64,000 nt of DNA from Pasteurellaceae bacterium (GTDB lineage Bacteria; Pseudomonadota; Gammaproteobacteria; Enterobacterales; Pasteurellaceae), in the NCBI GenBank assembly GCA_030528525.1, contig JAUMYT010000002.1:1-64000 (forward strand), written 5' to 3'. A program made the position numbers and the translations under genes. Shown in pieces: positions 17,965-27,337 of the stretch; positions within the stretch are counted from its first letter, which is position 1, and every line of letters begins with the position of its first letter. A model generated the notes under the pieces. That model saw only the letters and a list, made by a program, of their open reading frames with translations. It made no database searches and was not told the DNA's origin.

Positions 17965-18438
17965 ATGAAAAAGATCGATCTTAAAAATCCTGTTCATTTT
18001 CTTGCCGTGGGCTTTGGCTCAGGGCTGATTCGCCCAGCCCCCGGCACTTGGGGCAGTTTAGCTGGGCTGATTTTTGCACTTTTTTTGTGTTTCTCCCCCC
18101 CTTGTAGAACCCTGTTTGTGCTGCTCAGTCTTGTGGGCTTTGCGGTGGGCTGTTATTTGTGTGAAAAAACCAGCCAAGATCTTGGCGTGCACGATGATGG
18201 ACGGATCGTGTGGGACGAAATGGTCGCCATTTGGCTGATTTTCGCCTGCTTGCCCGATTACAACTGGCTCTACTATACCCTTACTTTCGGCTTTTTCCGC
18301 CTATTTGATATTTGGAAACCCTACCCCATCCGCTATTTCGATCAAAAAGTGCAAGGCGGTTTAGGCATTATGATTGATGATATTTTAGCCGCCCTTTACA
18401 GCCTTGGGGCAATTTATCTCGTCTCAATTTGGATTTAA
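17965..18438 (+). CDS. pgpA: Phosphatidylglycerophosphatase A
   Basis: Dephosphorylates phosphatidylglycerol phosphate in the inner membrane. I start at ATG 17965, one base after the thiL stop, giving 157 aa. Motifs include SGLIRPAPGTWGSLAG, HDDGRIVWDEMVAIW (acidic metal-binding residues) and GGLGIMIDDILAA. An in-frame uptake-signal-like repeat codes for LFLCFSPPC in the second hydrophobic segment. Confidence 0.95.
   Translation: MKKIDLKNPVHFLAVGFGSGLIRPAPGTWGSLAGLIFALFLCFSPPCRTLFVLLSLVGFAVGCYLCEKTSQDLGVHDDGRIVWDEMVAIWLIFACLPDYNWLYYTLTFGFFRLFDIWKPYPIRYFDQKVQGGLGIMIDDILAALYSLGAIYLVSIWI
18072..18105 (-). repeat. Uptake-signal-like element 7 (inside pgpA)
   Basis: Minus strand ACAAGGGGGGGAGA head, A-rich middle, GTGCAAAA tail; GC at positions 29-30. 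Confidence 0.8.
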
Positions 18439-18439
18439 T

Positions 18440-19063
18440 ATGTGGACAATCTTTTTCGTGCAACTGGTCGGCTTAATTAGCCCCGGCCCTGATTTCTTCT
18501 ACGTTTCACGCAAAGCGATGAGCGAAAGTCGCCGTAATGCGATACTCGCCAGCATTGGCATTACCATTGGCGTGGGCTTTTGGTCGCTAATGGTGTTGTT
18601 TGGATTAGCCGTGATTAACCGCACGCTGCCGTCCTTTCAATTTATCTTGATGATTTTGGGCGGCAGTTATTTAGCCTATAACGGCATCAAAATGGTGCAA
18701 ATCAACAAAAATGCCAAACTGGAAAAAACCGCCCCGAAAAATGTCTATCGCCCTGCGTGGCAAGAGATTTTAAAAGGCTTGATGATCAACTTATCTAACC
18801 CGAAAATCGTGGTGTTTTTCAGCAGTGTGCTGGCAGGCTATGTCTCCAATCTCTCGAATATCAGCGATATATTAATTGTTTTCCTGATTTTAACGGGCAG
18901 TCCCATTGTCTATTTCTGCCTGATTGCCGTGTTGCTCTCGCAGAAAAACGTCCAGCTTTTCTACACCAAATACAGCCACTATTTAGACAATTTTGCAGGG
19001 GCGGTGTTTGTGTTATTTGGTGGGCACCTCGTATATGAAGGTGTTCAACAACTTGTTTATTAA
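18440..19063 (+). CDS. LysE/RhtB family amino-acid exporter
   Basis: Inner-membrane exporter of 207 aa with about six helices. The start chosen is ATG 18440, one base after the pgpA stop (MWTIFFVQLVGL). It has the family motif SPGPDFFYVSRKAM near residues 14-27 and GLMINLSNPKIVVFF in the middle. The family exports lysine, homoserine, threonine or related compounds; the exact substrate is not evident. Confidence 0.9.
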   Translation: MWTIFFVQLVGLISPGPDFFYVSRKAMSESRRNAILASIGITIGVGFWSLMVLFGLAVINRTLPSFQFILMILGGSYLAYNGIKMVQINKNAKLEKTAPKNVYRPAWQEILKGLMINLSNPKIVVFFSSVLAGYVSNLSNISDILIVFLILTGSPIVYFCLIAVLLSQKNVQLFYTKYSHYLDNFAGAVFVLFGGHLVYEGVQQLVY

Positions 19064-19127
19064 TGGGCTAACTCACAAGAGCATTGAGAAAAATGAGGTC
19101 ATAGTACACCATGAGAACCATCTAGAA

Positions 19128-19161
19128 GATTTACAAAAAGCGGCTAAAACTCCCCCCTTGC
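19128..19161 (-). repeat. Uptake-signal-like element 8
   Basis: Minus strand GCAAGGGGGGAGTTTT head and CTTTTTGTAAAT tail (GC replaced by GT, shifted by one). Lies in the 198-base gap between the exporter and rluA. Confidence 0.6.
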
Positions 19162-19261
19162 AAACAGTCTTTTTAACCATTCTCTGTCATCTTCATCAAT
19201 TTACTTTTGGGGAAAATGCGATCTCTGATAAGATAGCCCAAATTTTTTTCTCAATCTTTTT

Positions 19262-19930
19262 ATGGCGTTAATTGAATATTTCCCCCCCATAGATCCTTGG
19301 TTGGACGAAGTTTATCGGGACAACCACATTTTAGTGATCAACAAACCGAGCGGATTGCTTTCGGTGCCGGGCAATCGCCCTGAATATCAAGACAGTGCAA
19401 TGGTTCGCATTCAGCAAAAATATGGCTTTACCGAGCCAGCTCACCGTTTGGATATGGCGACTAGCGGTATTTTACTGTTTGCCTTGAGCAAAGCAGCGGA
19501 AAAAGAGCTGAAACGCCAATTTCGGGATCGTGAGCCGAAAAAGCACTATCAAGCGTTATTATGGGGCAAATTGGGCGAGAAAGTGGGCGACACGGGTACA
19601 ATGGATTTTCCGCTGATTTGCGATTGGGAAAATCGCCCACGCCAAAAAATTTGTTTTGAGCGGGGCAAAAAGGCGATCACGTTTTACGAAGTGTTGGCTC
19701 ATTATCCAAACAACACCACACGGGTGAAACTCACGCCGTACACAGGGCGTTCGCACCAGTTACGAGTGCATAGTTTGGCGTTAGGCCACCCGATTCTTGG
19801 CGATAAATTTTATGCCAATCCGTTGGCTCGCAGTCTTGCTCCGCGGCTCTGTTTGCACGCTGAATCGCTCTCCATTACTCACCCGATCACTGGTGAGCCG
19901 ATGACTTTCAGCGTTGCCCCTGATTTTTAA
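19262..19930 (+). CDS. rluA: RluA, 23S rRNA U746 / tRNA U32 pseudouridine synthase
   Basis: Isomerises uridine in 23S rRNA and in certain tRNAs. The 222 aa length is typical of RluA and shorter than RluC/RluD because there is no S4 domain. The catalytic motif HRLDMATSG carries D64, the same number as in E. coli RluA. Other family segments are INKPSGLLSVPG and GRSHQLRVH. norM follows 10 bases later. Confidence 0.94.
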   Translation: MALIEYFPPIDPWLDEVYRDNHILVINKPSGLLSVPGNRPEYQDSAMVRIQQKYGFTEPAHRLDMATSGILLFALSKAAEKELKRQFRDREPKKHYQALLWGKLGEKVGDTGTMDFPLICDWENRPRQKICFERGKKAITFYEVLAHYPNNTTRVKLTPYTGRSHQLRVHSLALGHPILGDKFYANPLARSLAPRLCLHAESLSITHPITGEPMTFSVAPDF

Positions 19931-19940
19931 GGAACACAAA

Positions 19941-21332
19941 ATGAATATGCAATGGCAGTTATATCCTGAAAACACTAAACGGCTGTTTAAACTCTCGATC
20001 CCGATTTTGATTTCGCAAATTGCTGGATCGGGAATGGGGATCACCGATGTGATTATGGCGGGTTTGGTCAGCGATGCGGACGTGTCGGCGTTGGCGGTGA
20101 GTAATTCGATCTACTTTCCGCTGTTTTTGCTTGTGCTTGGGATTTTAAATGCCATCACGCCAACTGTTTCCTATTTGAACGGTTCAGGGCAACGGGAATT
20201 GATCGCCCACCAAGTGCGACAAGGCGGTTGGATTGTGTTGTTTTTGAGCTTGCCGTTGATTTTGGTGTTTCTCAATAGCGATATTATCTTCAATTTTATG
20301 AAAACGCCTGCGGAATTTGCGGGCAAAAGCCAGCAATATTTGGCGATTTTGGCGGTTGGCGTGATTCCTGCGTTGTTATCGGTCAATTTACGCTGTATGA
20401 ATGACGGCTTGTCGAACCCGAAACCTGCAATGGTAATTACCTTTATCGGCTTGCTGTTGAATATTCCGCTCAACTACATTTTTATTTTCGGCAAATTTGG
20501 CTTGCCTGAACTCGGTGCGGTGGGCTGTGGTGTGGCAACGGCGATTTTGAATTGGGTAATGTTTGGTTTGATCGCCCGTTATTGCTACACGGCAAAATCG
20601 CAACAAGACATCAAATTGTTTGAGAAATGGTTTGAACTGCCCGATCCAAAAGTGCTGATCAAACTGTTCAAACTTGGTATTCCGATTGGCTTTGCGATTT
20701 TTACCGAAGTGATGTTGTTCTCGGCATCCTCTCTCATCATCTCGCCACTGGGGGCACAAGTGGTCGCCAGTCACCAAATCGCCCTGCAAACCAGCTCGCT
20801 GTTTTTTATGTTGCCGCTGTCGTTTGGAATTGCCACCACCATTTTAGTCGGGCAAACCTTAGGCGAAAAAGCGTTTGAACGAGCCAAAGCGATCAGCTAT
20901 CACGGCATTATTACTAGCCTTGGATTAGCGATGTTACTTGGCGTGGGGATTTTCGTGTTGCGAGAATGGATTCCGCACGCCTTTACCAGCGATCCGAAAT
21001 CCATTGCAATTGCATCAGGCTTGCTGATTTTTGCCGCGATTTACCAAATTCCCGATGCGTTACAAGTGGTCTGCAACGGCATTTTGCGTGGCTACAAACA
21101 TATGCGACCAACGCTCTTTATCACGATTTTCTGCTATTGGCTGATCGGAATGCCGATGGGCTATGTGCTGTCGATGACTGATTGGCTAACCCAACCAATG
21201 GCAGCGGCAGGTTTCTGGCTGATGTTTTGTATTTGCTTGAGCTTGGCAAGCGGTCTGCTGTTCTACCAAATGCGAAAAATCCAAGCCCTGCCAGATGAAC
21301 AGCAAATTGCTCGATTGGAGGCGATAAAATAG
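19941..21332 (+). CDS. norM: Multidrug efflux pump, MATE family
   Basis: NorM/MdtK-type sodium- or proton-driven exporter, 463 aa, 12 predicted helices. ATG 19941 is preferred because AAGGA lies eight bases upstream; a longer reading from 19914 has no ribosome site. Family segments include LSIPILISQIAGSGMGITD and QVVCNGILRGYKHM. H. influenzae HmrM is the close functional counterpart. Confidence 0.92.
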   Translation: MNMQWQLYPENTKRLFKLSIPILISQIAGSGMGITDVIMAGLVSDADVSALAVSNSIYFPLFLLVLGILNAITPTVSYLNGSGQRELIAHQVRQGGWIVLFLSLPLILVFLNSDIIFNFMKTPAEFAGKSQQYLAILAVGVIPALLSVNLRCMNDGLSNPKPAMVITFIGLLLNIPLNYIFIFGKFGLPELGAVGCGVATAILNWVMFGLIARYCYTAKSQQDIKLFEKWFELPDPKVLIKLFKLGIPIGFAIFTEVMLFSASSLIISPLGAQVVASHQIALQTSSLFFMLPLSFGIATTILVGQTLGEKAFERAKAISYHGIITSLGLAMLLGVGIFVLREWIPHAFTSDPKSIAIASGLLIFAAIYQIPDALQVVCNGILRGYKHMRPTLFITIFCYWLIGMPMGYVLSMTDWLTQPMAAAGFWLMFCICLSLASGLLFYQMRKIQALPDEQQIARLEAIK

Positions 21333-21337
21333 CGACG

Positions 21338-21371
21338 ACAAGGGGGTGAGCAAATCAACGATTTTGCAAAA
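21338..21371 (+). repeat. Uptake-signal-like element 9
   Basis: Near-consensus copy: ACAAGGGGGTGAG then GATTTTGCAAAA. Five bases after the norM stop. Confidence 0.85.
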
Positions 21372-21391
21372 CCCCCGAAAAATATTGTCGA

Positions 21392-21985
21392 TTATTTTCG
21401 CCTCCGCCATACTCTGTCTTCTTGCCCACGCCATAAGCGTTGAATATTATCGTGATGACGATAGACCAGCAAACAGCAAACTAACGCAACAGGGAAGGTC
21501 AGCTCAGGTTTGAACCACCAAACGTAAAATGGCATTACTAACGCTGTGATGACGGCACTTAATGACGAATAGCCTGAGATCACGAACACCAGCAACCAAG
21601 TACCGAGTGCCAAGCCTGAAATGGCGTAGCCCATTGGCAAAATTGCCCCGAACGCCGTGGCGACACCCTTTCCGCCACGGAATTGGAAGAAGATCGGGAA
21701 AACGTGTCCAAGGCAGGCAGCGAGTGCGATAAAGCCGATTTGAGAAGGGGGAAGTTCAAGATAAAAGCCAACAGAAACAGGCAGTAAGCCTTTGAGAATA
21801 TCAAACAGCAACACGCCGAGTGCGGCAAGTTTTCCACCAATTCTCAACACATTGGTTGCCCCAGGGTTGCCAGAGCCTTGCTCTCGAGGGTCTGGCAAGC
21901 CAGCCATTCGGCAGAATAGGATCGCACTAGAAATCGAGCCGAACAAATAGGCGATAATAATGATGAAATAGGCGACAACGCTCAT
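21392..21985 (-). CDS. plsY: Glycerol-3-phosphate acyltransferase PlsY
   Basis: Transfers the acyl group from acyl-phosphate to glycerol-3-phosphate, the first step in phospholipid synthesis. The 197 aa inner-membrane protein has five helices. The three PlsY motifs are visible: [22 protein letters not shown] and the HDNIQRL region near the end. It converges with norM and is divergent from folB, as in E. coli, where ygiH(plsY)/folB are neighbours. Confidence 0.96.
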   Translation of the reverse strand: MSVVAYFIIIIAYLFGSISSAILFCRMAGLPDPREQGSGNPGATNVLRIGGKLAALGVLLFDILKGLLPVSVGFYLELPPSQIGFIALAACLGHVFPIFFQFRGGKGVATAFGAILPMGYAISGLALGTWLLVFVISGYSSLSAVITALVMPFYVWWFKPELTFPVALVCCLLVYRHHDNIQRLWRGQEDRVWRRRK

Positions 21986-22061
21986 TGCTTCCCCTTATGG
22001 CATTGAGAAATTTTGTGCTATTCTACCTGAACTTTCAAAAAGGAAAATAAGGAAACATCCG

Positions 22062-22430
22062 ATGAGCGATAAAGTTTTTATTCACGAACTCACCGCCTTT
22101 GCCACCATTGGGGCGTTTGAGTGGGAGCAAACCATTAAGCAACGCTTGATCTTTAACATCGAAATGGAATGGGATTTTGAACGAGCCGTGGCGGAAGATA
22201 ATGTTGAATTTTGTTTGAATTACGCCGAAGTATCACAAAAAATTCTCGATTTTGTCGAAAATACGCCATTCCAGTTGGTGGAAACGGTGGCACATAAAGT
22301 GGCGGATTTAATTCAAAATGAATTCGGTGTGAAAGCACTCAGAATTGAGTTGCATAAACCCAAAGCGGTGGCTCAAGCGACTAGCGTGGGTGTGATTGTA
22401 AAACGTAAAGGGAAAAAAAAGGAACATTAA
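22062..22430 (+). CDS. folB: Dihydroneopterin aldolase
   Basis: Folate synthesis enzyme converting dihydroneopterin to 6-hydroxymethyl-dihydropterin. 122 aa, usual size. The conserved E22 lies in GAFEWEQ; the catalytic lysine is near residue 99 (ELHKPKAV). The SD-like AAGGAAA lies nine bases ahead of ATG. The stop overlaps the next gene's ATG by one base. Confidence 0.95.
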   Translation: MSDKVFIHELTAFATIGAFEWEQTIKQRLIFNIEMEWDFERAVAEDNVEFCLNYAEVSQKILDFVENTPFQLVETVAHKVADLIQNEFGVKALRIELHKPKAVAQATSVGVIVKRKGKKKEH

Positions 22431-22831
22431 TGATGAAAAAATGGCTTGCATTATCTTTATTGTGCTTGGCTCTCAATGCCAATGCGATTGTGGATGTGAA
22501 AACGGCGAAAACGCCTGTGCAAAAACAGCATTTAGGCAAAATCACCCAATTTAAAGGGCAGTTGAAAGGCTATCAAACCGTTGATCACCGTTTTCAAGTG
22601 AAGAAAGGACAACGGTTGAAAATTCGTCTGTTGAGTAAAAATCGTTTTGCCTATTTTAGCCTGTACGAACCGAAAAATGATGAGGCGATTTTTACGGGGG
22701 CGATCAGCGGCGACCAATTTAAAGGCGTGGCGAAAAAATCGGGTGAATATCGTCTTCGCACCTATTTGGTTAGGGCAGCTGCTCGCCGTAATGAAGTGGC
22801 GAAATATCGAGTAGACATTATCCAAAATTAA
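22430..22831 (+). CDS. PliG-like periplasmic inhibitor of g-type lysozyme
   Basis: Secreted protein of 133 aa (or 132 if ATG 22433 is used) with a signal peptide cut after about residue 19 (ALNANA). The mature part has the pattern GQLKGYQTVDHRFQVKKGQ and SGEYRLRTYLVRAAARRNE, then KYRVDI. This resembles E. coli PliG (YcgK), with GxIKGYxxxxYxFxxKKGQ and SGKYELRVxQTRNDARxN. PliG blocks goose-type lysozyme in the periplasm. I recall the E. coli sequence from memory, so the match needs a search. It is translationally coupled to folB. Confidence 0.6.
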   Translation: MMKKWLALSLLCLALNANAIVDVKTAKTPVQKQHLGKITQFKGQLKGYQTVDHRFQVKKGQRLKIRLLSKNRFAYFSLYEPKNDEAIFTGAISGDQFKGVAKKSGEYRLRTYLVRAAARRNEVAKYRVDIIQN

Positions 22832-22837
22832 CCGCCT

Positions 22838-22871
22838 GCAAGGGGTAAGATCTGGGTAAAAAAATGCAAAA
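22838..22871 (+). repeat. Uptake-signal-like element 10
   Basis: Four-G form: GCAAGGGGTAAGATCT head, A tract, ATGCAAAA tail. Just after the PliG-like gene. Confidence 0.85.
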
Positions 22872-22905
22872 TGTTTGCCTGATAGGTTTTATAAAGGAAA
22901 AAGTA

Positions 22906-23793
22906 ATGAGCAATAGTATTCAACATCGTTTAGCCAATTTGGATCGTTCATCAAACCCTGAACTGCTTTCTGCCGTGTTAGAACAACTTGAAAAACAGCA
23001 TTTTCAGGCCCAATTTTCTGCTGAACAGATCCTGCAATGGTGCGAACAATTTGGGCTTTCTCAGGTTGATCTGGCGTTAGCCTGCTTGCCAGTAGCTGCC
23101 TGTTACGCTTTACCACCCGTGTCGAATTTTTATGTCGGGGCGGTAGCGATTGGAAAATCGGGCAAGTTCTATTTCGGGGCGAATCAGGAATTTGCTCAAG
23201 ATGCGATTGGACAATCGGTTCACGCCGAGCAAAGTGCTATTTCGCACGCGTGGCTCTCGGGCGAAACAGGACTGACGGATATGGCGGTGAATTACAGTCC
23301 GTGTGGGCATTGTCGCCAATTTATGAATGAGTTGAATACCGCAATGGATCTGCAGGTTCATTTACCAAATAGCCACCATAATTTGCTACAAAATTATTTG
23401 CCAGAATCCTTTGGGCCAAAAGATCTCAATATCGAAAAGCGGTTATTTGATGTACAACAGCAGGATTTTGGATCGGACAGTGATCCGCTCATCAATGCCG
23501 CCATCGACGCAGCCAGCCGTTCTTATTCGCCTTACAGTCAAACCTTTAGTGGCGTGGCATTGCAAGTGGGCGATCAGATTCTCACAGGGCGTTATGCGGA
23601 AAATGCCGCCTTTAACCCGAGTTTCTTGCCGTTGCAAAGTGCGTTAAATCAGCACCGTTTGCAAGGCTTGCAATCGGTGCCAATTACCCGAGTGGTGATG
23701 GCGGAGCGGAAATCGGTGCTGAGCCATCGTCAGATTACGGCATCTTTGGCACAACATTACCTTAATTTACCAGTTGAATACATTTCGCTGTAA
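22906..23793 (+). CDS. cdd: Cytidine deaminase
   Basis: Converts cytidine and deoxycytidine to uridine forms in pyrimidine salvage. I start at ATG 22906, with AAGGAA upstream, for 295 aa, the size of the dimeric E. coli-type enzyme. Zinc-site residues are seen in the first half: HAEQ (H106, E108) and CGHC (C133, C136). The second, non-catalytic domain follows (SRSYSPYSQTFSGVAL). No CRP box is clearly visible upstream. Confidence 0.95.
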   Translation: MSNSIQHRLANLDRSSNPELLSAVLEQLEKQHFQAQFSAEQILQWCEQFGLSQVDLALACLPVAACYALPPVSNFYVGAVAIGKSGKFYFGANQEFAQDAIGQSVHAEQSAISHAWLSGETGLTDMAVNYSPCGHCRQFMNELNTAMDLQVHLPNSHHNLLQNYLPESFGPKDLNIEKRLFDVQQQDFGSDSDPLINAAIDAASRSYSPYSQTFSGVALQVGDQILTGRYAENAAFNPSFLPLQSALNQHRLQGLQSVPITRVVMAERKSVLSHRQITASLAQHYLNLPVEYISL

Positions 23794-23966
23794 CAATCAC
23801 GCTACAAAATTCTACTGTTTTTTTACTAAAATTTGATTAAAACGAATAAATTGCAAAATAAATAGTTGTAGGAAATGTTTGGGCAAGTAAAATATCACAA
23901 GTTTGCAACAATAAATAATCAGATTGAAGCAAGGATAAAGTTTTAAATTATATAAAGGAACTGAGA

Positions 23967-24683
23967 ATGGATAACCCACAAATTTTAATTGTTGAAGACG
24001 AAGCCGTCACACGTAGTACACTGAAAAATGTGTTTGAAGCAGAGGGTTATGACGTCTTTGAAGCACATAATGGCGTTGAAATGCATGCCATTTTAAATGA
24101 GCAGGCGATCAACCTTGTCATTATGGATATTAATCTGCCGGGGAAAAATGGTCTGATGTTGGCAAGAGAGATTAGAGAAAATACGAATATCCCGTTAATT
24201 TTTCTGACAGGGCGTGATAACGAGGTAGATAAAATTTTAGGTCTAGAAATTGGTGCTGATGACTATATCACTAAACCATTTAACCCGAGAGAGCTTACTA
24301 TCCGAGCACGAAATTTACTCCAACGTACGATGTCTGAGAAAGACAAAGAAAATAGAGAGCATGAACAAATTGAAAGTTACCGATTTAACGGTTGGACGTT
24401 GGATGTGAATAGTCGGAGTCTCATTAATCCAGAAGGTGATATGATTAAATTGCCACGTAGTGAATTCCGAGCATTATTGCATTTTTGTGAAAACCCTGGT
24501 CGAATTCAAACCCGTGATGATTTGCTCAAACGCATGACAGGGCGTGAGTTAAAACCGCACGATAGAACAGTTGATGTGACCATTCGCCGTATTCGTAAGC
24601 ATTTTGAAGATCATCCACATACCCCAGAAATTATTGTCACCATTCACGGTGAAGGTTATCGCTTTTGCGGTGAGTTAGAGTAA
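23967..24683 (+). CDS. arcA: Response regulator ArcA
   Basis: OmpR-family regulator of 238 aa that with ArcB represses respiratory genes and activates cyd under low oxygen. The receiver domain (1-120) carries the acidic pair E10/D11, phosphorylation site D54 (VIMDINLPG) and K103; a winged-helix domain ends RFCGELE. The sequence is close to E. coli ArcA in length and ends. It stands alone after a 173-base AT-rich leader. Its likely target cydA is in this window. Confidence 0.95.
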   Translation: MDNPQILIVEDEAVTRSTLKNVFEAEGYDVFEAHNGVEMHAILNEQAINLVIMDINLPGKNGLMLAREIRENTNIPLIFLTGRDNEVDKILGLEIGADDYITKPFNPRELTIRARNLLQRTMSEKDKENREHEQIESYRFNGWTLDVNSRSLINPEGDMIKLPRSEFRALLHFCENPGRIQTRDDLLKRMTGRELKPHDRTVDVTIRRIRKHFEDHPHTPEIIVTIHGEGYRFCGELE

Positions 24684-24695
24684 GCTGCCAACATA

Positions 24696-24729
24696 TTTTG
24701 CAAAAACTTCCCTATTCTTACCCCCTTGT
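24696..24729 (-). repeat. Uptake-signal-like element 11
   Basis: Minus strand ACAAGGGGGTAAGA head and AAGTTTTTGCAAAA tail, GC at 29-30. Its head pairs with an inverted half copy to form the hairpin at 24719-24743. Confidence 0.85.
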
Positions 24730-24743
24730 ATAGCAAGGGGGTA
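24719..24743. terminator. Hairpin from two inverted uptake-signal-like heads
   Basis: Perfect 10-base stem TACCCCCTTG / CAAGGGGGTA with loop TATAG, 35 bases after the arcA stop. There is no strong T run, but it is well placed to end arcA transcription. Confidence 0.65.
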
Positions 24744-24880
24744 GCTGATTTCTTAGCCTTCATTCTCTTTTTCTTCCCTCATAAATTGCAATCCAAATAA
24801 ATCGCTAAAATTTCACAAGATCTTGATCCAATTTTCAGGTATCATAATGCGTATTTTTCACTTATTTTTTGGAGCAAGTT

Positions 24881-26212
24881 GTGTCTTCCCTTTGGTCTGA
24901 TTGTTTAAGTCATTTACAAACAAAAATCTCTGCTGCAGATTTCAGCACGTGGTTGCGTCCATTGCAGGCAGATTTTGCCAATGGGGAATTGGTGTTATAT
25001 GCTCAAAACCAATTTGTCGCAAATTGGGTGAAAGACAAATTTATGGCGGAGATCGCAGGATTGGCTCGTTTCTTAGCCAAAAATGATCATCTACAAATCT
25101 CTATTCGTGTGGGTAATCGCCCAGTAGAGCAAGCCCCTCAAGTTAAATCAGAAGAGCAGAGAGCTTCAGAAGAGCCAGCTTCAGCCATTCGCTCAGGCAT
25201 TATTGCAAATCATACCTTTGAGAATTTTGTTCAAGGTAATTCCAATCAGCTGGCAAAAGCGGTGGCAGAGCAAGTCGCAAATAATCCTGGGGAAAGCCAC
25301 TGTAATCCATTTTCGTTATACGGAGGAACAGGTTTGGGGAAAACCCACTTGTTGCACGCCATTGGTAATGAGATTCTGTCGAAAAATCCGAATGCCAAGG
25401 TGGTGTACATTCATTCGGAACGCTTTGTACAAGATATGGTCAAAGCCATTAAGGCAAATACCATCGAAAATTTTAAAAAATTCTACCGTTCCCTTGATGT
25501 GCTAATGATTGATGATATTCAATTTTTCGCTAAAAAAGATGTGACTCAAGAGGAGTTTTTCCATACATTTAACTCGTTGTTTGAGCGAAGTAAGCAAATT
25601 ATCGTCACTTCGGATGTGTTCCCGAAAAATATTGAAAACATTGAAGAAAGAATTAGTTCTCGTCTGAGCTGGGGCGTGAATGCGGCAATTGAGCCACCTG
25701 AATTAGAAACACGTGTGGCAATTTTAATCAAAAAAGCCGAAGAGCGTGGCGTGGTATTGTCTGAAGATGTGGCGTTTTTCTTGGCTCAAAAATTACGCAC
25801 CAATGTGCGTGAATTGGAAGGGGCATTAAACCGAGCAATTGCGTGGAGCAACTTTACCAAACGTGAAATCACCATTGATGCAGTGCGTGAAGCCTTGAAA
25901 GATCTACTTGCATCTTATGATCACCTGATCACAATCGAAAATATTCAAAAAACTGTGGCAGAATATTACAATATTAAAATTGCCGATATGAAATCGAAAA
26001 GTCGCTCACGCTCGGTTGCTCGCCCACGCCAGATGGCAATGGCATTAGCCAAAGAACTGACCACACATAGCTTGCCTGAAATTGGGCGTGAATTTGGCGG
26101 GCGAGATCACACCACGGTGATGCACGCCTGCAAAACGATCAATGAATTAAAAGAGAGCGACAGCAGTATGCTCGAAGATTATACCAATTTAACCCGAAAA
26201 CTATCGTCTTAA
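24881..26212 (+). CDS. dnaA: Chromosomal replication initiator DnaA
   Basis: AAA+ ATPase that binds DnaA boxes and opens oriC. The start is most likely GTG 24881 (M-S-S-L-W-S-D-C-L), with GGAG six bases upstream; 443 aa. Domain I occupies about residues 1-85. The Walker A motif is [13 protein letters not shown] and Walker B is VLMIDDIQF. The C-terminal DNA-binding signature [13 protein letters not shown] is also present. It heads dnaA-dnaN-recF. I saw no perfect DnaA box (TTATCCACA) in the 197-base upstream gap, so the origin is probably elsewhere. Confidence 0.97.
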   Translation: MSSLWSDCLSHLQTKISAADFSTWLRPLQADFANGELVLYAQNQFVANWVKDKFMAEIAGLARFLAKNDHLQISIRVGNRPVEQAPQVKSEEQRASEEPASAIRSGIIANHTFENFVQGNSNQLAKAVAEQVANNPGESHCNPFSLYGGTGLGKTHLLHAIGNEILSKNPNAKVVYIHSERFVQDMVKAIKANTIENFKKFYRSLDVLMIDDIQFFAKKDVTQEEFFHTFNSLFERSKQIIVTSDVFPKNIENIEERISSRLSWGVNAAIEPPELETRVAILIKKAEERGVVLSEDVAFFLAQKLRTNVRELEGALNRAIAWSNFTKREITIDAVREALKDLLASYDHLITIENIQKTVAEYYNIKIADMKSKSRSRSVARPRQMAMALAKELTTHSLPEIGREFGGRDHTTVMHACKTINELKESDSSMLEDYTNLTRKLSS

Positions 26213-26221
26213 GGAATGGTT

Positions 26222-27325
26222 ATGCAATTTTCAATCACTCGCGAACAGTTACTTAAACCGTTACAACAGGTCTGTAGCGTATTAAGCAGTCGCCCGACAT
26301 TACCTGTCATCAACAATCTTTTATTAGAAATCAAAGACAATCAGCTTTTCTTAACCGGAACGGATCTTGAAGTGGAATTAACCACCCAAGCGGAGCTGCT
26401 TTCATCAGATAAAGCCGAAAATAAATTCACGATTCCAGCCAAAAAATTCTTGGATATTTGTCGCACATTGCCAGAAGAGAGTGTGATTTCGGTGCAATTT
26501 GAAGAAGATCGTGCCTTGGTGCGTGCTGATCGCAGTAAATTCAACTTAGCGACCTTACCTGCCAGCGATTATCCAAATTTAATGGATTGGCAGCCTGAAG
26601 TGGACTTCACGATTGATCAAGCCACCCTTGCTCATCTGATTGAAGCCACCCAATTCTCAATGGCGAACCAAGACGCTCGCTATTTCTTAAACGGAATGAA
26701 GTTTGAAACCGAAGGCAATTTGCTCCGCACCATTGCCACCGACGGTCATCGCCTTGCTGTTTGCACAATGGCATTAGATCAAGAGTTGCTGGCACATTCT
26801 GTGATCGTGCCACGCAAAGCGGTGTTGGAATTAGTGCGTTTACTTAGCCACAATTCAGAAGCCGTTCGCCTAGAAATCGGCACCAATAACTTGCGTGTGT
26901 CAATGAACGGCATTGTGTTCACAACGAAATTGATTGACGGACGTTTCCCAGACTACCGCCGAGTGTTCCCACGCAATCCTGAACGCATTTTAGAAGCCGA
27001 TGCGGAAGCATTAAAACGTGCGTTGGTGCGAGCAGCGATTTTATCCAACGAGCGTTTCCGTGGCGTGCGTTTAGCTCTCAACCAAAATCTACTGAAACTC
27101 ACCGCCAGCAACCCAGAGCAGGAAGAAGCAGAAGAGATCATTGACGTGGCGTACGAAAGCCCAGAAATGGAAATTGGCTTTAACGTCAGCTACTTGCTGG
27201 ATGTCATCAATACTTTGAAATGTCAACGTCTTCGCATTAGCTTTGTGGACGCCGTTTCAAGCTGTGTGATCGAAGATTGCGATAACAGCACGGCGGAATA
27301 TGTAATAATGCCAATGCGTTTATAA
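26222..27325 (+). CDS. dnaN: DNA polymerase III beta sliding clamp
   Basis: Ring-shaped clamp that tethers DNA polymerase III to DNA. ATG 26222 (MQFSITREQLLKPLQQV) is chosen over the ATG six bases upstream because it gives proper spacing from AAGGA at 26211-26215; 367 aa. Conserved segments are ATDGHRLAV and the C-terminal YVIMPMRL, which forms part of the partner-binding pocket. It follows dnaA by nine bases. Confidence 0.97.
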   Translation: MQFSITREQLLKPLQQVCSVLSSRPTLPVINNLLLEIKDNQLFLTGTDLEVELTTQAELLSSDKAENKFTIPAKKFLDICRTLPEESVISVQFEEDRALVRADRSKFNLATLPASDYPNLMDWQPEVDFTIDQATLAHLIEATQFSMANQDARYFLNGMKFETEGNLLRTIATDGHRLAVCTMALDQELLAHSVIVPRKAVLELVRLLSHNSEAVRLEIGTNNLRVSMNGIVFTTKLIDGRFPDYRRVFPRNPERILEADAEALKRALVRAAILSNERFRGVRLALNQNLLKLTASNPEQEEAEEIIDVAYESPEMEIGFNVSYLLDVINTLKCQRLRISFVDAVSSCVIEDCDNSTAEYVIMPMRL

Positions 27326-27337
27326 TCAGAAAATCTT

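Noticed and set aside
18993-19271. 92-codon plus-strand frame spanning the end of the LysE/RhtB gene and the gap before rluA
   Set aside because: It overlaps the exporter in another frame, contains an uptake-signal-like element and has no recognised motif.
24684-24880. Possible replication origin next to dnaA
   Set aside because: No TTATCCACA-type DnaA box or AT-rich unwinding repeat array was seen in this gap; in related genomes oriC is usually not next to dnaA.
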